Below are positions 28,709-33,900 of a stretch of 33,900 nucleotides of DNA, one piece after another. Under the pieces are notes generated by a model, which was not told the origin of the DNA, did not search any database, and saw only the letters and a program-made list of their open reading frames with translations. The stretch is from Chromera velia (Eukaryota > Sar > Chromeraceae). The position numbers were made by a program, and so were the translations under genes. The stretch lies in NCBI GenBank assembly GCA_018398765.1, contig JAHBMJ010000377.1, forward strand, positions 15,001 to 48,900, read 5' to 3'. Each line of letters starts with the position of its first letter. The first letter of the stretch is position 1.

Positions 28709-31700
28709 GAGGAATGATGAACGAATCGAATCACTGAACAAAACGCCTGAACCGACCAGCGGAAAATGTCTCTCATGACAGAGGATAGGCAAGGGGATGT
28801 TGAAGGAAGGAATCAAATCGAATGACCCCTCGGGGTGCTACAATCAACAGCATCCATTGTGCAGATGATGAGGTGCAGTACAATTCGTTCGAACAGAGAG
28901 GGGGCGGAACCTCAGCTAGACGGTCACTACAAGAATTCGCGCCAGAGGCTTACTCACCTTCCGCGTTCCCTCCTGAATGTTGCATGCTGCCGATTCGCTG
29001 TGGTACAGACAAAATATTTCCATAAGGCGGACTATGGCTCATCACCCCCGACAGTCTCTGCACCAATCCCGATCCAAGTCTCGAACCTCTTTCCTCTAGC
29101 AGACTCGGGTAGGGATCTCCGAGCTCTCTCACCACCGCCGCGCCCGTGCCTGCTGTCTGGGGGGGGGAGGTGAACCACCGGCAGACTGCACTGAGGGCTG
29201 TTGTGGGGGGATGAAGTGGAAGGGGATGTCGGGGGGGGCTGTAGTGCACTTGCACCGGAGGGGCGCCAGTGGGCACACGGACAGGAGTACAGCCATATGA
29301 GAGATGCATGCCCCATGCGGGTTGATGGACTGGACGGGGGGCGAGGGGGTTCGTGAGAGCCTGTATAGGCACAGGTGGTGAGGGTGAGACAGTGGGTGGT
29401 TGGACGACTGTGAGGGGTCGTTGTGGTGCAGGAATGTAAGGGGCGGGCCGGACTACCGGACCCCAGTTGTATCCGTTGAAGTTTTGAAGCGGTAGTGAGG
29501 GTGTGTGTGTTCCTGTGGGGAGGCAGGTGAACGTAGGTGGAGGGGGGCAGGGTGAGAGAGAAAATCCGCCCGTGGGTGCGAGAGAGGGAAAGGGGGGGGA
29601 TGCCGCTGAGATCGGTGGCATGGGTTGCATGGGGATGGCTCTCGGTTGAAATTCTCTTTGTGAGGGTGGCGTGACGGTGCGGACACTACGAGACCTGCGG
29701 AGGTTCCTTCCGGGCGGCGTTGTCTTCTGCACGTACACACTCTCGTAACAAGCGGCAGGGGGCTGTGTTGCGAGGGCGTCGACTGGGTGAGGTTTGGGGG
29801 GGGGAGAAAGCCCTGGTGAGTTCAGATGAGGAGGAGCTGGTGGTGGGGGAATACAGAAAGAGGCGTCGGCGTCGTCTAGATCTCTCTGAGGAGTAGTTTC
29901 TGTTTTGTGACTCTGAGTGTTGTTTTCCTTCTCTGGTTCTCTCTGCTCCTGTTGGCTGGTCTGTGTCTGAGCGGACTGAGATGGAGGGAGGGCTGGAGGA
30001 GGTGCAGATGCAACAACAGGAGGGGGGGTTCTCTCATCCTTGATGACCACTCGGACGGTTGTGCGGCAGGGGAAGGGAAGAGGAACTCTCATTGTGTTGG
30101 TCTCACTTTCCTCCAAAATGCCTTCATATCTGTCTGTCTCTTCTCCTTCTTCTTCCTGTTCTTCTCTTTCAGATACTGAACAGACCGGAGCGTGCTCGAA
30201 GGGCTCCTCCACTAGAGATCGGGTCCTCCCCTTGTGAGAGTGTTTGTCTTCGATCACTCTCTCTTCCTCCCCTTGACTCTCCTTGAGTGTTCCGACAGAA
30301 TCCCTGGAGCGTCTCGCTGTCTGACGGTTTCGTTCGGAGGTGACGCTCTGACGAGGGTCTGTCGAGAGCCCGTGCTGCTCCCCTTGCTCGACAACGTGCC
30401 CTCCTTCTCTTTCTTCTTCTTCTTCTTCTTCTTGGGCCTCCTGGACTTCCGCATGATGGTGGAAGCTCCCGTATTCGTGTGAGCGTGATTTTCTTTTTTG
30501 TTCTCTTCCGGTATGACTCTCTCGGCCGTGTTCGCCCGATGCCAGTGCAGGGTGACACTGTGACGACACACGCCGACGCAAGCCGACAGAGGAAAAGGTG
30601 CCCCCTCCCGCAGACGACGCCACGTTGCGAATTGGGACAGAGGTGATGGATTGCCCTCCTGAAGGGGTGCGGAGGGGCACGGAGGCAAGTGAGTTGCTCA
30701 GGGATGTCTCTCGCAACGGAACCGAAGAGAACGTGCCACCTGCAGACTGTTTACGCAACGGCACAGATTCGATTGACTTCCTCACAGAAGCTCTGTCTCT
30801 GCGCAATGGCACAGATTCGATTGACTCCCTCACAGAAGCTCTGTCTCTGCGCAATGGCACAGATTCGATTGACTCCTTTACAGAAGCTCTGTCTCTGCGC
30901 AATGGCACAGACTCTATCGACGCACCGACAGAGGCTCTGTTGTGGCGCAAGAGGGAAACAGACGGAATTGCGTCCCCAACCGACGCAGGTCGAACAGGGA
31001 CTGAGGCAAGAGAATGGGAGCCTCCTGATGACTTTCGCTGCCGTACTGCTGGTGCAGCTGCTGCAGAGAGAGACTGCCTAGCGGTCTGACTTTTGTCTGG
31101 CCCTCCAACTGCGCTGAATGCGCGCGAGTGTGATCTGGATTGGGTTTGTGACTGGGAAACACTCTGCAGTCTTCTTTCCTTTCCCATCGAATTTTGAGAA
31201 TCTTTTCTGTCTCCCCTGAAGGATCTAGTCCTTCTTTCTTCCTTCTCCTCCTCTTCTCCATCCGCATCTCCCTGCTCCTCCTCTTCTTCTTCCACATGAA
31301 GGACGCCCCCCCCAGAGGCACAGACAGATCGCCGTCCCCCGAGACGCACACCCCCCTCCTCGACGTCGCCGTCCTCTCCTGAGTTGGTCTGTGAGAAGAC
31401 CGAAGGGCCCCGGCATGTCCCTCCAGAGACAGACGCGGAAGGGCCCCGGCATGCCCCTCCTGAGACAGACACGGGGCGGCCCGGTTGGGAGGTCCTTCTG
31501 CATGGGGGGAGTTCGGAAGAATGTTCGGCCCCGGAAAGCCGGTGTGCCTGCCCACTCCCACTCCCCTCCCATGCCTCTGTTCGGCATATGGAATTATTCC
31601 GGGGAGAGAGCGAATTCGACTGATTTCTTTGGGGGGGTGCGAAGACCCTGGGTTCCTCTGTCACGTGTCTCTTTTTGGTCTTCGGATACGGATTGGCTTC

Positions 31701-33900
31701 TGCTTCTTCTGTCCACACACTCATGATGAGATCTTGATGATCACCCCCCCTTGGGGTGGAGAGCAATTGGGGGGATTTGGGATTGACAAACCGGGGTGTG
31801 CTTATGACCTCAGTGGTCCACTCAGAGTCCCTCCCCAAGGTCATCGAAGCCCCCCCTTTTCCTTTGGAGTGCAGAACCTGATGCTGGTTGGATTTTGAGT
31901 GCAACCCGCTGAGAGAAGGGGAACCTGCCCCGAGTTGGGATCTTGTGGAGACGCTGGCTACTGTCCTGCTCTGTTGTTTTGTGTCCCCGTTGAAAGGGAG
32001 GACCCGTTTCTTCGTCACGACATCGAATGACATTGGGGTCTCTGCATGATCATCATCCTCCTCGTCTTGTTCTTCTTGTCTCATCACCATCATTGCGGTG
32101 CTGCCATCATCTACAGGATACTCCTCAAGAACGTAATCCCGTTCTCCCTCCGCCTCCTCCTCCTGCTGTAGGTGTCCTTCGTCCTCTCCCTCATGCAATG
32201 CGAGAGGCAGAGGCAGCTCGAAGAACGACGTCAAACCGACAGCCCCCGGGGAAGCAGACACAGGACTGGCGGCAGCCATCACAGCCGCCTGCTTCTGCTG
32301 CCACGCCCGCTCACCTGCCAGCACCTCCTCAGGCAGACCCCAATTGCCGTCCCCTTTGTCCCCAAACTCTCCAGTGGGGGGGCGGTTGAGAACCACACTG
32401 CCGATGTTGGAGGAAAGGGGTACCAGATGGCCGTGCAGACTCAAACGCTGCAGGCTGCCGTTTTGGGATTGGCGGCTTTGGGATCGGCTGCGAGAGGGTG
32501 CGAGGGCACTTCTCGAATGAACGCTCCCTGCTCTGACCATTCCTTCTCCTCCTCTGTGGAAAGCATCATCATCTGCGGGTTGGTTTGATTGGCTTCTGTC
32601 TGCTTCTTCTGGCAGATGAATGTCGGCAGGGGTGGAGCGGGTTCGGCGGCCGCCCTCTGTTTGGTCTGCAAAGATGACTTGGTTTTCTTCTGACCGGTAC
32701 TGTCTTCGCTTTCCCGGACCATTCAGGAAAGGACCAGAAACAGTTTTCCGGGACGAGACGTCGCCTGAGAAGGTCCCTGAGGGAGCTGGGGGAATGGAGG
32801 AACGAGGAGAAGAGGGAATCTGTATGGCAGTCCCTTGGGGGGAATAGTCGGCCTGCTGTCTCATCTGACGAGGAGACGCCCACTGACTGGGGGCTGTCTG
32901 TCTTCTTCTGTGTGAGCTCGTGAGAGACGTGATGCTGTAGCTTCTGTTTTCTGTGGATTGTTTTCTCTGTTTGGCCTGGAGGGTTCCAGTGAGGTCTGTT
33001 TGGAATCTTCTGCCTGTCTGTGTGCTGGTGACTGGGAAGGCATAGGGGGGATTGGAAGTGGAGAGGCGAGGTGGGATACCCGCTGGGGGCCCTGACATTC
33101 TCTTGAGGTCTTCTTTCAGAGGGAGAGAGGAACTTTGGTCTGGCTGCACTGAGACTCTCTGAGCTTCTCTTTGGTTTGATGAATTGATTGGGTTCTGCTG
33201 CGGAAGGAACGAAGGATTTTCTTGCCTGTGACTCTTTCTTGGCACAGTCTGACTGACATGTTTGCTTGCTGGGAGGGAGAGGGCACGAGTGTGAGCAAGG
33301 GCGTTGATCGAGCCCCTCGTTGATGAGTTCTGAGCCGTCATCGTGGTGCGTCGCCTTTCTTTCTTTGCCGACAGAAGAGCCGCCACAGACAGACGAGGCC
33401 GGGTTGCTGGATTTTGGCTGTGCTTCCTCAGAGAGTGCATGGCAGCGGGAGCAGAAGAAATCGAGCATCGATTCTGAGAAGGGGAACCTAGTGAGGGTAT
33501 GAGACAGTAAGATGATCGGCTGGCTACCAGAGCGGCAGCAACCGAAGGAGGCAGAACCTCCAAAGCTGCCGAGACTTCCATTTCCTTCCTTTCAATCTCA
33601 TCCTCCTCCTCTTCTTCTCCCTCAGGCTCTCCCCCTCCTTCGCGGTTGGGATTCCAGACTTCTTCAACCTCCGCTCCATCGTCCTCGGGTTCTCCTTCTT
33701 CGTCACTCAGAGCAAGCAACACCGCGGCTACAGATTTCTTCTTCGGGGATGATCTTCTTCGGTTGCTGTCCCCGTCTCCTCCAGACACAGACTGTCTCTG
33801 CAAGTGCAAGTTCATCTCCCTGCTGTCTCCAGAGAATGTCGGGAAGACCCAGCCGGAGTCTCTTGCAGGGGGAGTTCTGCTGCCCCCCCCCCCCCCCCCC
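27778..33900 (-). CDS. Giant, mostly disordered protein with C-terminal villin headpiece (5' end possibly outside window)
   Basis: Villin headpieces bind F-actin at the C-terminus of cytoskeletal proteins. Exons are 33900(or beyond)-28958, 28571-28011, 27963-27954 (10 nt) and 27898-27778 (TGA). From ATG 33815 this gives 1,849 residues with all phases consistent, but the frame is open to the window edge, so the start may lie upstream. The headpiece (last 55 residues) reads FSYSDLL... then W-SDRREEYLHPSDFKELL... RRLPVAERQRLKRLAALD, matching plant villin FSYDQL...RREAYLSEEEF. The usual C-terminal LF and the WKQ of the actin-binding face are replaced. The rest is Ser, Arg, Gln, Pro and Glu-rich: acidic patches, a 16-residue SVPLR repeat at about 945-1075, and a Pro-rich tail (about 1370-1600). 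No gelsolin repeats are visible. In exon 2 the frame is chosen by phase; a second frame (RIRRVARLARYVRNKK) is also open locally. Confidence 0.8.
27954..27963 (-). other. 10-nt microexon of the villin-headpiece gene
   Basis: The minus-strand GGTCAGACAG is preceded by acceptor CGTTAG and followed by the strong donor GTGAGC. The upstream exon ends with one spare base (CCC T|GTATGC) and the last exon needs two; the 10 nt fit exactly, giving PP-W-S-D-R-REEYL. The introns on its two sides are about 47 and 55 nt. Without it the headpiece frames do not join. Confidence 0.6.
28640..28706. repeat. (GAGG)n/(GA)n microsatellite in an intron
   Basis: GGAGGGAG units pass into a pure GA run of about 17 repeats within the 28572-28957 intron of the villin-headpiece gene. 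Confidence 0.95.
30600..31000 (-). repeat. 48-bp coding repeat (16-residue SVPLR unit)
   Basis: Near-identical 48-bp units start at 30761, 30809, 30857 and 30905 and encode SIESVPLRRDRASVRE. More diverged units with the core SVPLR or SVPIR (about 15-18 residues apart) extend the array down to 30600. Substitutions keep the frame and the core, so the array is under coding constraint. Confidence 0.9.
33887..33900. other. Terminal C run at the window edge
   Basis: A run of at least 14 C ends the window after TGCTGC. It may be a real homopolymer or the edge of an assembly gap; it blocks reading further upstream of the villin-headpiece gene. Confidence 0.6.

Noticed and set aside
33887-33900. Poly-C run as a regulatory tract
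   Set aside because: At the very edge of the window; an assembly-gap edge or homopolymer error is the simpler reading.

Overview
The window is nuclear DNA of a eukaryote with many spliceosomal introns, dense simple-sequence DNA and alternating GC-rich gene blocks and AT-rich gene-poor blocks. GCATGC and TGCAG words are very frequent and most introns end in (CA)TGCAG with little polypyrimidine tract. Together with a CLN3 transporter and a villin-headpiece protein this fits a microbial alveolate-type alga; a chromerid such as Chromera is my guess, but no rRNA or organelle marker confirms it.

Layout. 1-1047: microsatellites, then a 41-bp minisatellite running up to an exon. 1048-3138 (+): the 3' five exons of a short-chain dehydrogenase/reductase. 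3139-5274: AT-rich, no gene seen. 5275-7548 (-): two-exon gene of a bacterial-type family usually auto-labelled 3-methyladenine DNA glycosylase. 7549-10020: diverged duplicated repeats, an array of 44-bp palindromes and a tRNA-like element. 10021-12865 (+): acidic low-complexity DNA, then a five-exon model for a small Lys-rich protein. 12866-18107: AT-rich repeat territory with two transposon-like elements that have inverted ends and 8-bp target duplications (357 bp and 2.5 kb). 18108-22724 (-): a complete six-exon CLN3/battenin gene. 22725-24128: GCATGC-rich intergenic DNA. 24129-24708 (+): a diverged PNKP-type 3'-phosphatase domain without its nucleophile. 24709-27777: CTGT arrays, AT-rich DNA and a third short inverted-repeat element. 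27778-33900 (-): a very large, mostly disordered protein ending in a villin headpiece, with a 10-nt microexon; its 5' end may lie beyond the window.

No shared pathway links the genes: a lysosomal/vacuolar membrane protein (CLN3), an actin-binding headpiece protein, an oxidoreductase, a diverged DNA-repair-type phosphatase and an uncharacterised conserved enzyme family. The most unusual feature is structural. In CLN3, tandem repeats of 73 bp, 109 bp and about 53-86 bp each carry a copy of a splice site plus the neighbouring codons, so introns appear to have grown by duplicating their own exon edges. By reading frame, only the copy next to the exon body can be productive at the two acceptors. 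All splice models here are read by eye from motif, phase and family similarity.
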